This document shows, in pieces, positions 26,321-35,391 of a stretch of DNA of 64,000 nt. The stretch spans positions 186,001 through 250,000 of the forward strand of contig NZ_JAXIWG010000004.1 of NCBI RefSeq assembly GCF_034652275.1, read 5' to 3'. Every line of letters starts with the position of its first letter. Position 1 is the stretch's first letter. The position numbers were made by a program, and so were the translations under genes. The stretch comes from Yoonia sp034652275. Its GTDB lineage: Bacteria > Pseudomonadota > Alphaproteobacteria > Rhodobacterales > Rhodobacteraceae. A model generated the notes under the pieces. It did no database searches and had not been told where the DNA came from. It worked only from the letters and a program-made list of their open reading frames with translations.

Positions 26321-27978
26321 TGCAGGCTGATTACGTCATCGTCGGCGCTGGGTCTGCCGGTTGCGCCATTGCCTACCGTCTGGCCGAGGCGGGCAAGAAC
26401 GTGCTGGTCATCGAACATGGCGGGTCCGACCGTGGCCCGTTCATCCAGATGCCTGCGGCTTTGTCTTATCCCATGAACATGAAAATGTACGACTGGGGGC
26501 TGAAATCCGAACCCGAACCGCATCTGGGCGGCCGGCAACTGGTGACACCGCGCGGCAAGGTTATCGGTGGGTCATCCTCGATCAACGGGATGATCTATGT
26601 GCGCGGCCATGCCCGTGATTTCGACCATTGGGCCGAAACCGGCGCGCAGGGCTGGGGCTATGCCGATGTGCTGCCCTATTTCAAACGGATGGAACACTGG
26701 CACGACGGCGGCCATGGCGGCGATCCAGACTGGCGCGGCAAGGACGGCCCGCTGCACATCACCCGTGGCCCGCGCAAAAACCCGCTGACCCGCGCCTTTG
26801 TCGAGGCAGGGGCGCAGGCAGGCTATCCGCTGACCGCTGATTACAACGGCGAACAGCAGGAAGGCTTCGGCCCGTTCGATGCCACGATCTACAAAGGCCA
26901 CCGCTGGTCCGCCGCCAGCGCCTATCTGCGGCCCGCGCTGACGCGGCCCAACTGCACGCTGACCCGCGCCTTTGCCCGCCGTATCGTGATCGAGAATGGC
27001 CGCGCTGTCGGCGTGGAGGTATCGCGCGGCAAGAAAATCGAGGTCATCCGCGCGAATGTCGAGGTCATCATCGCCGCCTCGCCACTGAATTCGCCCAAAC
27101 TGCTGATGCTGTCAGGGATCGGCCCAGCCGCACATCTGGCCGAACATGGCATTCCCGTCGTGGCCGACCGCCCCGGCGTGGGCCAGAACCTGCAGGACCA
27201 TCTGGAGCTTTACATCCAGCAGGCCGCCACCAAGCCTGTCACGCTTTTTGCCTATTGGAACCTGCGGGGCAAGGCGCGGATCGGGGCGGAATGGCTGCTT
27301 TGGAAAACCGGCCTTGGCAGTTCCAACCAGTTCGAAAGCGCGGGGTTCATCCGGTCGCGGGCGGGCGTCGATTACCCAGATATCCAGTTCCATTTCCTGC
27401 CCATCGCCGTCAGTTACGATGGCAAAGTCGCGCCCGAAGGCCACGGGTTTCAGGCCCATGTCGGGCCGATGCGGTCGGCGTCGCGCGGGCAGGTCACGCT
27501 GCGGTCGTCTGATCCGAACGATAATCCGCGCATCCAGTTCAATTATATGTCCGACCCGCAGGACTGGGTCGATTTCAGGGCCTGCATCCGGCTCACGCGC
27601 GAGATTTTCGCGCAACCTGCCTTTGATGAGTACCGCGGGCACGAAATCCAGCCCGGTGACGCCGCGCAGTCGGACGCGGACCTTGACGCCTTCATCCGCG
27701 ACCATGCCGAAAGCGCTTATCACCCCTGCGGGACCTGCAAGATGGGGGCGGTGGATGATCCGATGGCCGTGGTTGATCCCGAAACCCGTGTGATCGGCGT
27801 GGACGGATTGCGCGTGGCAGACAGTTCGATCTTTCCGCGCATCACCAACGGCAACCTGAACGCGCCCTCGATCATGGTGGGCGAAAAGGCGGCTGATCAC
27901 ATCCTGCAGCGCAACCCGCTACCGCCAGCCAATGACCAGCCGTGGATTCACCCCGACTGGCAGACCAGCCAAAGGTGA
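26320..27978 (+). CDS. betA: Choline dehydrogenase
   Basis: This is a 552-residue FAD-dependent GMC oxidoreductase, oxidising choline to betaine aldehyde at the inner membrane. Motifs are YVIVGAGSAGCAIAYRLAEA (FAD Rossmann site, residues 4-23), GKVIGGSSSINGMIYVRGHA (GMC signature 1), SPLNSPKLLMLSGIGPA (signature 2) and YHPCGTCKMG (active-site His). Its start codon overlaps the betB stop by one base. It is the last gene of betI-betC-DUF6980-betB-betA. Confidence 0.96.
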   Translation: MQADYVIVGAGSAGCAIAYRLAEAGKNVLVIEHGGSDRGPFIQMPAALSYPMNMKMYDWGLKSEPEPHLGGRQLVTPRGKVIGGSSSINGMIYVRGHARDFDHWAETGAQGWGYADVLPYFKRMEHWHDGGHGGDPDWRGKDGPLHITRGPRKNPLTRAFVEAGAQAGYPLTADYNGEQQEGFGPFDATIYKGHRWSAASAYLRPALTRPNCTLTRAFARRIVIENGRAVGVEVSRGKKIEVIRANVEVIIAASPLNSPKLLMLSGIGPAAHLAEHGIPVVADRPGVGQNLQDHLELYIQQAATKPVTLFAYWNLRGKARIGAEWLLWKTGLGSSNQFESAGFIRSRAGVDYPDIQFHFLPIAVSYDGKVAPEGHGFQAHVGPMRSASRGQVTLRSSDPNDNPRIQFNYMSDPQDWVDFRACIRLTREIFAQPAFDEYRGHEIQPGDAAQSDADLDAFIRDHAESAYHPCGTCKMGAVDDPMAVVDPETRVIGVDGLRVADSSIFPRITNGNLNAPSIMVGEKAADHILQRNPLPPANDQPWIHPDWQTSQR

Positions 27979-28050
27979 TCTTAACGAAATCTTAACCTTG
28001 GTTAAGAAAGTCTATTGATCCGGCCCCCCGTCCGCCGCTAGGGCGGGGGT

Positions 28051-28695
28051 ATGTGGAAAATCCTGATTGTTCTGAGCCTTGCTTTTGCGACGGCGGCCCA
28101 TGCCAACCCGAGCGGTACGATCCGCGTGATCGATGGCGACACGTTCGATATCGGCGGCGAACGGGTGCGGCTTTTCGGCGTGGATGCCCCCGAACTGGGC
28201 CAACCCTGCACGCTGGGGCGGCAGACATTCGACTGCGGGCGCTGGGTCACGGATCAGGTGCGCGCGCGCTTTGAGGGCCAGCGCGCCCGCTGCACCACGC
28301 GCGACGTGGACCGCTATGGCCGACAGGTCGCGACCTGCGATGTCGGTGGCGTCGATCTGGGGCAGGTGATCGTCACTGAGGGCTGGGCCACCGCCTATCG
28401 GCGGTATTCAATGCTCTATGATCTGGACGAAAAAGCCGCCGTCGTCGCGGCGCGCGGGCTCTGGGCCATGACGATGGAGGCGCCCGAAGACTTCCGTGCC
28501 ACCAGCAATGCCGCGCCTGCCGCCCCCGATCCAGCCTGCAACATCAAGGGTAATATTTCGAACAGCGGGCGGATCTACCACCGCCCCGGCAACCGCGATT
28601 ACGACCGCACGGTGATCAACGAGGCACAAGGCGAACGCTGGTTCTGCTCCGAGGCCGAAGCCCGCGCCGCAGGCTGGCGCGCCGCGCGGAATTGA
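28051..28695 (+). CDS. Secreted thermonuclease-family (SNase) protein
   Basis: This is a 214-residue staphylococcal-nuclease-like protein with a signal peptide (MWKILIVLSLAFATAAHA). The SNase fold covers about residues 22-145. IRVIDGDTFDIGGERVRLFG then VDAPELGQPC gives the Asp/Arg catalytic positions, followed by DRYGRQVATCDV, and GWATAYRRYS near the end. The C-terminal extension has a second Cys-containing segment (CNIKGNISNSGRIYHRPGNR), matching the calcium-binding-like tail found in many alphaproteobacterial thermonucleases. It probably degrades extracellular or periplasmic nucleic acid. Confidence 0.88.
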   Translation: MWKILIVLSLAFATAAHANPSGTIRVIDGDTFDIGGERVRLFGVDAPELGQPCTLGRQTFDCGRWVTDQVRARFEGQRARCTTRDVDRYGRQVATCDVGGVDLGQVIVTEGWATAYRRYSMLYDLDEKAAVVAARGLWAMTMEAPEDFRATSNAAPAAPDPACNIKGNISNSGRIYHRPGNRDYDRTVINEAQGERWFCSEAEARAAGWRAARN

Positions 28696-28761
28696 TCGGG
28701 ATCAAGGCGCGGGCTGTGTGGCGCGCCTATGGTCGGGGCAGTCACAGTGAAAGGACGCCCC

Positions 28762-29001
28762 ATGACCCATACTCCGCATGAATTGCACGAGGAATTTCCC
28801 GACCAGACCGAAGCCTTGCACGATCTCAAGACATCCGACGCGCATTTCGCAAAGCTTTGCGACCAGTATCACGACATCAACCGCGCCATCCACCGCGCCG
28901 AAACCGACGTGGAACCGACCGACGACGCGCATATGATCACGATGCGCAAGACGCGGCTGGGTCTGAAAGATGCGATCGCGTCAGCCCTGCGCGCCGCCTG
29001 A
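28762..29001 (+). CDS. YdcH family protein (DUF465)
   Basis: This 79-residue helical protein has the DUF465 pattern: HELHEEFPDQTEALHDLKTS, FAKLCDQYHDINRAIHRAET and MRKTRLGLKDAIASAL. Function unknown. ATG 28762 has AAAGGA 7 bases upstream. An upstream ATG at 28729 would place that site within the gene. Its stop codon abuts the stop of the convergent CoxG-like gene (TGATCA, both stops in six bases). Confidence 0.85.
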   Translation: MTHTPHELHEEFPDQTEALHDLKTSDAHFAKLCDQYHDINRAIHRAETDVEPTDDAHMITMRKTRLGLKDAIASALRAA

Positions 29002-29451
29002 TCAGGCGTCCGTGCCTTCTACGGTTTGCTGGAACCGTTCGAAAAACTGGTCGGCCATTTTCTTGGCGAAACCGCCGATGATCCGGTTGCCCAGTTGCGC
29101 AAGCTTGCCGCCGACCTTGGCCGTTGCGTTATAGGTCAGTTCCGTGCCGCCTTCGACGGTGGCAAGCACGACATCGGCGCTGCCTTTGGCAAAACCTGCG
29201 ACCCCGCCTTTGCCTTCGCCAACGATGGTGTAGCTCTGGCCGGGGATCACATTTTCCAGCGTCACCTCGCCTTTGAACGTGGCCGACACGGGGCCCACCT
29301 TTTGCTTGACGGTTGCTGCGAACCCTTCCTCGGGCGATCCTGTCAATTCCTCGCAGCCCGGAATACAGGCGCGTAGGGTATCAGGGTTGTTCAGATGCGC
29401 CCAGACCGCATTGATATCCGCCGCGATCACGCGGTTGCCCGATAGTTCCAT
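29002..29451 (-). CDS. CoxG-like SRPBCC carbon monoxide dehydrogenase subunit G family protein
   Basis: This is a 149-residue SRPBCC-fold protein. It starts MELSGNRVIAADINAVWAHL and has LRACIPGCEELTGSPEEGF and VGPVSATFKGEVTLENV, the CoxG family core, with GKLAQLGNRIIGGFAKKMAD at the C-terminus. CoxG helps anchor or mature CO dehydrogenase, but no cox genes are here, so its role is open. GGAGG lies 6 bases upstream of ATG 29451. The longer upstream extension runs through the repeat region and is rejected. Confidence 0.85.
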   Translation of the reverse strand: MELSGNRVIAADINAVWAHLNNPDTLRACIPGCEELTGSPEEGFAATVKQKVGPVSATFKGEVTLENVIPGQSYTIVGEGKGGVAGFAKGSADVVLATVEGGTELTYNATAKVGGKLAQLGNRIIGGFAKKMADQFFERFQQTVEGTDA

Positions 29452-29524
29452 GATGATCCTCCCCGCTTGCGGTGATATTCGGCGGATGGCACATATTTTG
29501 CAATCCCCATCTTTCGCATCTTCC

Positions 29525-29661
29525 GAGCCCAAATATCCCCCGCGGAGCGTTTGCGGCTTTGCCGCAAAAAAAGGGGCGCAGCCCCTCGCACCGGACGCTG
29601 TCCGGCGCTCACCTCCCCGGATCAAGTCCGGGACAGGCTCCGTATTTTTGGAAAAAAGAAG
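29525..29661. repeat. Dispersed repeat copies C and D bracketing a hairpin-rich 137-bp spacer
   Basis: At 29525-29547 the minus strand reads CGCTCCGCGGGGGATATTTG, a variant of repeat copy A. At 29642-29661 the plus strand reads GTATTTTTGGAAAAAAGAAG, identical to the second half of copy B. Between them lie TTTGCGGC/GCCGCAAA, GGGGC/GCCCC and CCCGGATC/GATC-CGGG type hairpins. This is non-coding and separates divergent scfR and CoxG transcripts. Confidence 0.55.
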
Positions 29662-29666
29662 TCTGG

Positions 29667-31067
29667 TCAGTCGAGCTGATAGGGCAACAGCCCGCGGGTG
29701 TTGGGATCCACGCGCAGATGCCGTTCCAAAGGCGGGACCGAGCGTTGATGGCAGTTGCGCCGTTCGCAGATCCGGCAGGATATCCCGATCGGCGCATAGG
29801 CGTCAGGTGCTGCGATATCCATGTGATCGGCATAAACGATGGCGCCTGCGTGCCGCACCTCGCAGCCCAGCCCGATGGCATAGCGGCGGGTGGGCGCATG
29901 ATAGGACCCGCCCGATTTGCTGACATCGCGGGCCAGACAGAAATAGCGCGCGCCGTCGGGTGTTTCGGCCAGTTGCCGCAGGAATTGCCCCGGCAATTCA
30001 AACGCCTGATGCACGTTCCAGAGCGGACAGGCCCCCCCGAAGCGCGCGAATTGCAGGGTCGTGGCGGAATGGCGTTTGGTGATCGTGCCCGCCTGATCGA
30101 CGCGGACAAAGAAGAACGGGATGCCTTTGGCGCCCGGGCGCTGCAGGGTGGACAGCCTGTGCGCCACCTGTTCCAGCGACGCGCCGAACCGTGCTGCGAG
30201 CAGTTCCAGATCGTGCCGCGTGTCTTGGGCGGCCTGCAGAAAGGCGTGGTAAGGCATCAGCGCTGCCCCTGCGAAATAGTTTGCCAGCCCGACCTTGGCG
30301 ATGCTGCGTGCCTCCTCGGACTGGAACCGCGCGAGGTCGAGCGTGGCGTCCAGCAATGGAGCCTGCGTCACCAGCGCCAGTTGCAGCAAAAGTTGAAAGG
30401 TCTGCGTCGCCGGATGTGCCGAAGCTGACAGCGTCAACAGCTGTGTCGCGGGATCAAAGGCGCGCAGCGTATCGCTCGCGGCATAGCGCACGCCGATCCC
30501 TGCTGCGCCCAGCAAGCGGGTGGCGGCTTGCGCGATCGTCTCGTCCGGCTTGCACTGGCCTGCCATCCGCTCGGCGCTGCGGTCCACGGCGTCGATGTAA
30601 TTGTCGCAATAATGAAAGAAATCGCGCACTTCTTCCCAAGGGCTGGGGCGCAAGCGGGCGTCCTCGCGGCCCAAAGCTTCGTCGAGGGATGCGAGCCGTT
30701 CATGCGTCTGGCGATACCCGCGATGCAGATCCAGAAAGGCGCGGGCCAAGGCGGGGGCATTAGCCGCCACCAGCCGCAAATCGGCCAAGGCGGGGGCGGT
30801 GCCGGTGAACACCGGATCGGCCAGCGCCTCGCGCAGGTCGCCGACCAAGCGCGCCTCGTCGCCCGATTGCAGTTCGGTCACATCGAACCCGAATTCCTGC
30901 GCCAGCCCCAGCACCACCGCCGTCGACACGGGGCGATTGTTGTTTTCCATCTGGTTGAGATAGGGCAGCGACACGCCAAGCTTGTCGGCAAAGGCCTTTT
31001 GCGTCATCGCCAGCCGTCCGCGCAATTCGCGCAGCTTGGCACCCGCATAGAGTTTCTGGATCGCCAT
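29667..31067 (-). CDS. Short-chain acyl-CoA responsive regulator ScfR/PccR (XRE family)
   Basis: This is a 466-residue regulator of the ScfR/RamB/PrpR group. An N-terminal Cro-type helix-turn-helix covers residues about 8-65 (LYAGAKLRELRGRLAMTQKA, LGVSLPYLNQMENNNRPVS). A long effector region follows, with DFFHYCDNYIDAVDRSAE and ALMPYHAFLQAAQDTRHDLE. Near the C-terminus, CPLWNVHQAFELPGQF and ISCRICERRNC carry the cysteines conserved in this group. In Rhodobacter the orthologue activates propionyl-CoA carboxylase genes. AAAGG lies 6 bases upstream of ATG 31067. TTTGC repeats just upstream suggest autoregulation. The transposon now separates it from pccB. Confidence 0.85.
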   Translation of the reverse strand: MAIQKLYAGAKLRELRGRLAMTQKAFADKLGVSLPYLNQMENNNRPVSTAVVLGLAQEFGFDVTELQSGDEARLVGDLREALADPVFTGTAPALADLRLVAANAPALARAFLDLHRGYRQTHERLASLDEALGREDARLRPSPWEEVRDFFHYCDNYIDAVDRSAERMAGQCKPDETIAQAATRLLGAAGIGVRYAASDTLRAFDPATQLLTLSASAHPATQTFQLLLQLALVTQAPLLDATLDLARFQSEEARSIAKVGLANYFAGAALMPYHAFLQAAQDTRHDLELLAARFGASLEQVAHRLSTLQRPGAKGIPFFFVRVDQAGTITKRHSATTLQFARFGGACPLWNVHQAFELPGQFLRQLAETPDGARYFCLARDVSKSGGSYHAPTRRYAIGLGCEVRHAGAIVYADHMDIAAPDAYAPIGISCRICERRNCHQRSVPPLERHLRVDPNTRGLLPYQLD

Positions 31068-31075
31068 CACGCACC

Positions 31076-31112
31076 TTTGCAACTTTGCGGGCTATGATTA
31101 GCCGCTGCAAAG
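31076..31112 (-). promoter_or_regulatory. TTTGC repeats in front of scfR (candidate ScfR operator)
   Basis: TTTGCAAC (31076) and TTTGCGGG (31084) are direct repeats exactly 8 bp apart, and the inverted half-site CTGCAAAG follows at 31105-31112. The same 8-bp spaced TTTGC pair occurs in front of pccB. Confidence 0.5.
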
Positions 31113-31118
31113 CGCGCG

Positions 31119-32330
31119 TCAAGCGATCCGCTTTTCCCGCCAGACCACAAAGACCACCGACAGGAAGGCCAGCACCGATGTCACGAGCATGATCAGTTGC
31201 AAGGGCAGGGTGCCCGATTCGACCGTCAGGATGCTGCCTGCAAATTGCGACAGGGCTGCCCCGCCACCGATCATGATCGCGCCGCCCAGCCCGCTGGCCG
31301 TGCCGGCCAGATGCGGGCGCACGGAAATCGAGCCCGCCATGACGTTCGGCAAGGTCAGCCCGTTGCCCAGCCCCAGAAAGGTGCAAAAGCCGAAGAACAC
31401 CAGCGGATGAATGACCCCCGCCAGTGTCAGCAGGACCGAGGTGCCCAGACCCACAATCGTGATGCCGGTGCCGATGAGCGCCATCTTGTTGATCCCCAGC
31501 CGGACCGAAAAACGCCCCGACAGGAAATTGCCCATCGCATAGCCGACAGCAGGCGCGCCGAGGGCCACGCCGTTCCACACCGGTGAAAGGCCGAAAATCG
31601 TGGTGCCGACAAAGGACGCACCCCCGAGCAGCGCGAAAAACGCCCCCGACCCGAAGGCCGCGCACATCACATAGCCCCAGAAGCGGGGGGACCGGAACAG
31701 TTCGGGATAGGACCGCACCTGCGCGCGAAAGCCCATGCCGCCTTGGGCCAAGGTCTCGCCCAAATCGTAATGCACCAGCGCCAGCGTGCCGATCCCCGCC
31801 AGCACCAGAAACACAAAGGTCGCGTGCCAGTCGAACGCCTGTTCCAGCGCGCCGCCGATCATCGGGCCGACCATCGGCACCAGCGCCATGCCCATCGTGA
31901 CATAGCCGATCATCGATGCGGCCTGCGCATCGGGGACGATATCGCGCACGATGGCGCGGCCCAGCACCATACAGGTGGCGACCGCCGCTTGCAGGATGCG
32001 GAAAAACAAAAACGCCTCGACCGTTGTGGAAAAAAGCGCGCCGATGGTGGCAAGGATGAAGATCACAAGCGATCCCATCACGATCGGGCGTCGTCCGTAC
32101 CGGTCCGACAGCGGCCCGACAAAGATCTGCAGCACCGCCGTTGCCGCCAGATAGCCTGACAGGGATACCTGCATGATTGCGTATTCGGTGTTGAAATAAC
32201 TTGTCATCGCCGCCAGGGAGGGCAGGAAGATCGACATGTTCAGCGCCGAGATACCGGTGATCAGGATCAGCGTCAGGATGTGGGGCGGGGTCGTCCGGTC
32301 GAACAGCCGGACATCGGGTAAGGTTGTCAT
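31119..32330 (-). CDS. Bcr/CflA-type multidrug MFS exporter
   Basis: This is a 403-residue, twelve-helix major facilitator of the Bcr/CflA drug-resistance group. Motifs are LSGYLAATAVLQIFVGPLSD then RYGRRPIVMG (loop 2-3 motif A, about residues 57-85), ATCMVLGRAIVRDI (helix 4-5) and GYVTMGMALVPMVGPMIGGA (motif C). It would export drugs or sulfonamide-like compounds with proton antiport. The ATG at 32330 has no good ribosome site. The transposon duplication begins only 40 bp upstream, so the native promoter may be gone. Confidence 0.88.
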   Translation of the reverse strand: MTTLPDVRLFDRTTPPHILTLILITGISALNMSIFLPSLAAMTSYFNTEYAIMQVSLSGYLAATAVLQIFVGPLSDRYGRRPIVMGSLVIFILATIGALFSTTVEAFLFFRILQAAVATCMVLGRAIVRDIVPDAQAASMIGYVTMGMALVPMVGPMIGGALEQAFDWHATFVFLVLAGIGTLALVHYDLGETLAQGGMGFRAQVRSYPELFRSPRFWGYVMCAAFGSGAFFALLGGASFVGTTIFGLSPVWNGVALGAPAVGYAMGNFLSGRFSVRLGINKMALIGTGITIVGLGTSVLLTLAGVIHPLVFFGFCTFLGLGNGLTLPNVMAGSISVRPHLAGTASGLGGAIMIGGGAALSQFAGSILTVESGTLPLQLIMLVTSVLAFLSVVFVVWREKRIA

Positions 32331-32369
32331 CTGGATTAGTTAGGACCGGGTGCCGGTGATGTCCATGCG

Positions 32370-32374
32370 CAAGA
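32370..32374. repeat. Target site duplication, left copy (CAAGA)
   Basis: CAAGA immediately precedes the left inverted repeat. The same five bases immediately follow the right inverted repeat at 59989-59993. Five bp is the duplication length made by Tn7-like transposases. Confidence 0.85.
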
Positions 32375-32440
32375 TGAAATGCCAGTCAATTGAAGCCCAT
32401 TCAAGAGCTGAAAAGCCTATGTTTTCAACACCCCATTTTG
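32375..32440 (+). repeat. Left transposon end: terminal inverted repeat plus internal binding sites
   Basis: The terminal repeat is 32375-32399 (starts TGAAATGCCAGTCA, ends ATTGAAGCCCA). A second, weaker copy, TTTTCAACACCCCATTTT (32422-32439), lies 36 bp further in, measured between CCCA cores. A possible third at 32484-32504 (ATCGAAATACCAGGTTTCGG) is too weak to assert. Confidence 0.75.
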
Positions 32441-32508
32441 TGTGGAGCGGCGAGGATATCCTATTTGCAAGGTAATTGGCGTCCATCGAAATACCAGGTT
32501 TCGGACAA

Positions 32509-32539
32509 CAAAAAAGGCCACCTGAGAGGGTGGCCTTAG
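32509..32539 (-). terminator. Rho-independent terminator after tniQ
   Basis: On the minus strand TAAGGCCACC and GGTGGCCTT pair around a 6-base loop and are followed by a run of six T. It would stop transcription from the tns operon before it leaves the element and reaches the MFS gene. Confidence 0.85.
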
Positions 32540-32562
32540 TGAAACGCAGGTGAATCGGTCGG

Positions 32563-34374
32563 TTAGACGTCAGATCGGCGATAGAACAGGTCTTCAGTCT
32601 TGACCTTGCAGGGAATCGGATGGATCGACTTTGCCTCGAGTTGGGCTAGCAATTTCTGGGCAGGCAATGCTTGACGGTCGGCAAGCCTTCCAAGTGAAAT
32701 GTGTGTTTTGGCGAACTTCTCGAGGTCGTCTCGAGATACATTCATCTTTATCTGGCGCTGGTTTAGTGGAATCGGGACACGACGAAGAAATGGGCTGCCA
32801 TTGCTTTTCGCGGTCGCGAGCAGCCGTGAAACAGCAAGTCCCTCTACGCCGAGCCGTCGCGCCGCTTCGCTTTTTGTGACGTGAGGGGACACCGGTGACG
32901 CATAGAGGATCCTTTTCAGGTCTGCTGGATCAATCAGAAGGCCGCCGAAATCTCGCCGATCCCGAAGTCGATACACTGCCAGTTTTCGGTTGACGACCAA
33001 CTTAATGATTGATGCCACCATCCAGCGCATCTCTTTCGATGCGCGCACCAAAGGCACTGCGGCTCTTGGAACGGCTGCAACCGTGGTCGCTCGCCGAAAA
33101 AGTGCGGTCAGAAATTTATCGAGAGAGGTGATGGTAAAGCGATGTAACATATCCGGTTCGCGCTCATCCACCTTGGGCTCCTCAGGAAATGCCCGCTCTG
33201 CAAAACACTCCAGCGCGATCGCACGTGCAACGATCGGTTCGCAGCCGAGGTAATCGCTTAAACCCGCAAAGGGTATGGATGACTTGATCCTGACGGCGAC
33301 CGCATCGCCAGCGGTGCTGTCAAACACCATAGTGGGTCGGGAGTTGATGCCTCCGGGCTTCAAAATTCCTTCGTGGACGAGGCCACGTTCGAGGGTGAAA
33401 CGCGAAATACCGAACTCGGATGCAAGTGTAGCGATGGTATGGCGTGATCGTTGCGGAACGGCGGTCCCCAGCAAGATCGTGCCGGCGGCGATCGGGAAGT
33501 TCTCGAGAATGAATGCACGCAGAAGCAGGCGGAAGGGGCCGGCATCTTCGTTGCGTTCAGCCCATTGAGTCAGCATCCGCATTGATGACTGGGGCGTGAT
33601 TTTCGCCCCTGCCTTTCGTGCGGCGAGGCAGATATCTCCAAGACAGGAAATGACGTCGGCCTCTCCGCCAGACACAATGTCGTATCCGGCACGCTCCGCC
33701 TCAAGAAGGTGTTCAATGCTCAGATCTTCAGGTTTGGTGTGACGGTCGTAGAGCAACGATGTGCCAAGAACCCTCGCCGCGCGAACGACCTGATCAATGC
33801 GCTGCCGGTCCATCCATGAAGGTCCAACATTGCCAGCAACGCGATCCTCCACATACTGCTGCATCGGTGCGAAAACCTCGGTGCGCGAGTCGCCATTGGG
33901 TATCTTCACGCTGCCATTGACCGCATATAGATGGTCCGGCGACATAAAAATATGATCAGGGGCCGCAAGGTCCCATTTTGCCAACAGGGTCTTGTGCCGG
34001 GAACAGATCCTTGTCGATTCGAGGTGCCACAAAACACGACCAAAAGGGCGTGTGTCCTCTTCAATACATGCCGGGCAGTAAACGCCGACTTGCCAAGACA
34101 AAAAGTCTGCTCGAAAAACTTCGGCCTGAAACCTTCGCATGCAGTCGCCGACAGGCGCGACTGCGGCATTGGCGATCTGGACGACGTGGCCGCCGAACAG
34201 GTCGGCGAGGCAGTCGATGTCATGGTCCGAGGGCGTCAAGACAGCAGTGCGGTTCAGGCCGGTAAAAGAAAGGAGTGAGATCAGGTCCATCCTGGTCTGG
34301 GCCCGTGCAGAGCGCGCTGCCCAGGATACCAGGCTTTCACCATCTTCAATCGGGACTTGGGGAAGCATTGCCAT
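32563..34374 (-). CDS. tniQ: TniQ/TnsD family target-selection protein
   Basis: This 603-residue protein has an N-terminal TniQ domain: [20 protein letters not shown], then [20 protein letters not shown] and [15 protein letters not shown]. These are the zinc-finger-like CPxC and C/H residues of TniQ/TnsD. The C-terminal 350 residues include helix-turn-helix-like segments ([40 protein letters not shown]). This TnsD-like length suggests sequence-specific target binding rather than a minimal 300-residue TniQ. It begins 3 bp after the tniB stop. It is the last gene of the operon and the one nearest the left end. Confidence 0.88.
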
Positions 34375-34377
34375 GAT

Positions 34378-35385
34378 TTATCCCAATGCAAGTCGGCGGA
34401 GTTGCCGGGCTGTGCGTGCGGCTTCAAATGCCTTCGCCTGAACATCAAGTTCGATACTGCGCCAGGCCTCTGCGACAAAGACGTTGCGATCCCACGGGCA
34501 GGTCTCCTTCATGCCCCAAGCTTCGGCGAAATGCTGACGTTCAAGTATCGAGTCACCGTCAAGCAGTGCCTGCTCTATCGCGTTGATGGTTGTTTCGATC
34601 GCACGCCCGAAACGATTTCTGCTCGCGTGGATCAGACGGCTGACGACAGCACCGTCCGGATTGAAGGTGAGTTTTGCACGCTCACAGTAATTGCGGATGA
34701 TCTCGTCCAACGCATCTTCGTCAGTGCCGATTACAAGGTCCTTGGGAATGATCTTCGAGAAACGCCTATCAATCTGAGAGTCATAGCTGGTAATCTCTGC
34801 CAACCGCTCGGTGCCGCTCAGGATCAGGATTACGGCGGCACGACCTCGCATAAGGCTTTTCAGGTTTTTGACTGTGTCCTCGATTTCACGGGCAGATTTT
34901 GACAGGAACAGATCCTGTGCCTCGTCAATCCACAGGACCGTAGCACCGGTCGCCTCGATGCGCCGCCGCACCATATCGAACAAAGTCCACGCCTTTTCCC
35001 TGTCAGAGACTCGCGAGATCCCGAGTTCTCGCAGGATGGCAATCGCAACGCTCTTCTGCGTGGCTGGATTTTCCACTGCACATTGCACGACCCGCGGCGC
35101 GCCAGTTTCTGCACTGATCTCCAGAACGTCAAAGCTGTTGAGGACCTCTGCGATCGCGGTTGTCTTTCCCCCACCGGTAGGCTCGATCAGCAGGATCCCA
35201 TGGGTTTCCAGTTCCGCGGTGAAACGCGCAGGTTCAGCAGTAAGATTTCCATCTTGGCCGACCTTCAGAAGCCGCCTCAATTGTTTCCGGATTTCGTCGT
35301 CACGTTCTGTTTCGACGTGGATGACACGAAGGCGTTCGATGATCTGCGCGGCGGCGTTCGACGTGGCGTCTGTATCAGTTGTCAT
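34378..35385 (-). CDS. tniB: TniB/TnsC family AAA+ ATPase
   Basis: This 335-residue AAA+ regulator forms filaments on target DNA and recruits the transposase. Walker A is LLIEPTGGGKTTAI (residues about 64-77), Walker B is TVLWIDEAQDLF, sensor-1 region is ILILSGTERL, and RFSKIIPKDLV with an Arg follows. The C-terminal part (RNRFGRAIETTINAIEQALL) is typical of TniB. AAGGAG lies 9 bases upstream of ATG, inside the last codons of tniA (KE stop), so the gene is coupled to tniA. Confidence 0.92.
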   Translation of the reverse strand: MTTDTDATSNAAAQIIERLRVIHVETERDDEIRKQLRRLLKVGQDGNLTAEPARFTAELETHGILLIEPTGGGKTTAIAEVLNSFDVLEISAETGAPRVVQCAVENPATQKSVAIAILRELGISRVSDREKAWTLFDMVRRRIEATGATVLWIDEAQDLFLSKSAREIEDTVKNLKSLMRGRAAVILILSGTERLAEITSYDSQIDRRFSKIIPKDLVIGTDEDALDEIIRNYCERAKLTFNPDGAVVSRLIHASRNRFGRAIETTINAIEQALLDGDSILERQHFAEAWGMKETCPWDRNVFVAEAWRSIELDVQAKAFEAARTARQLRRLALG

Positions 35386-35391
35386 GTGAAG

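Noticed and set aside
29452..29625. 58-residue N-terminal extension of the CoxG-like protein
   Set aside because: It would be translated from the repeat and hairpin region, and a strong ribosome site precedes the internal ATG at 29451.
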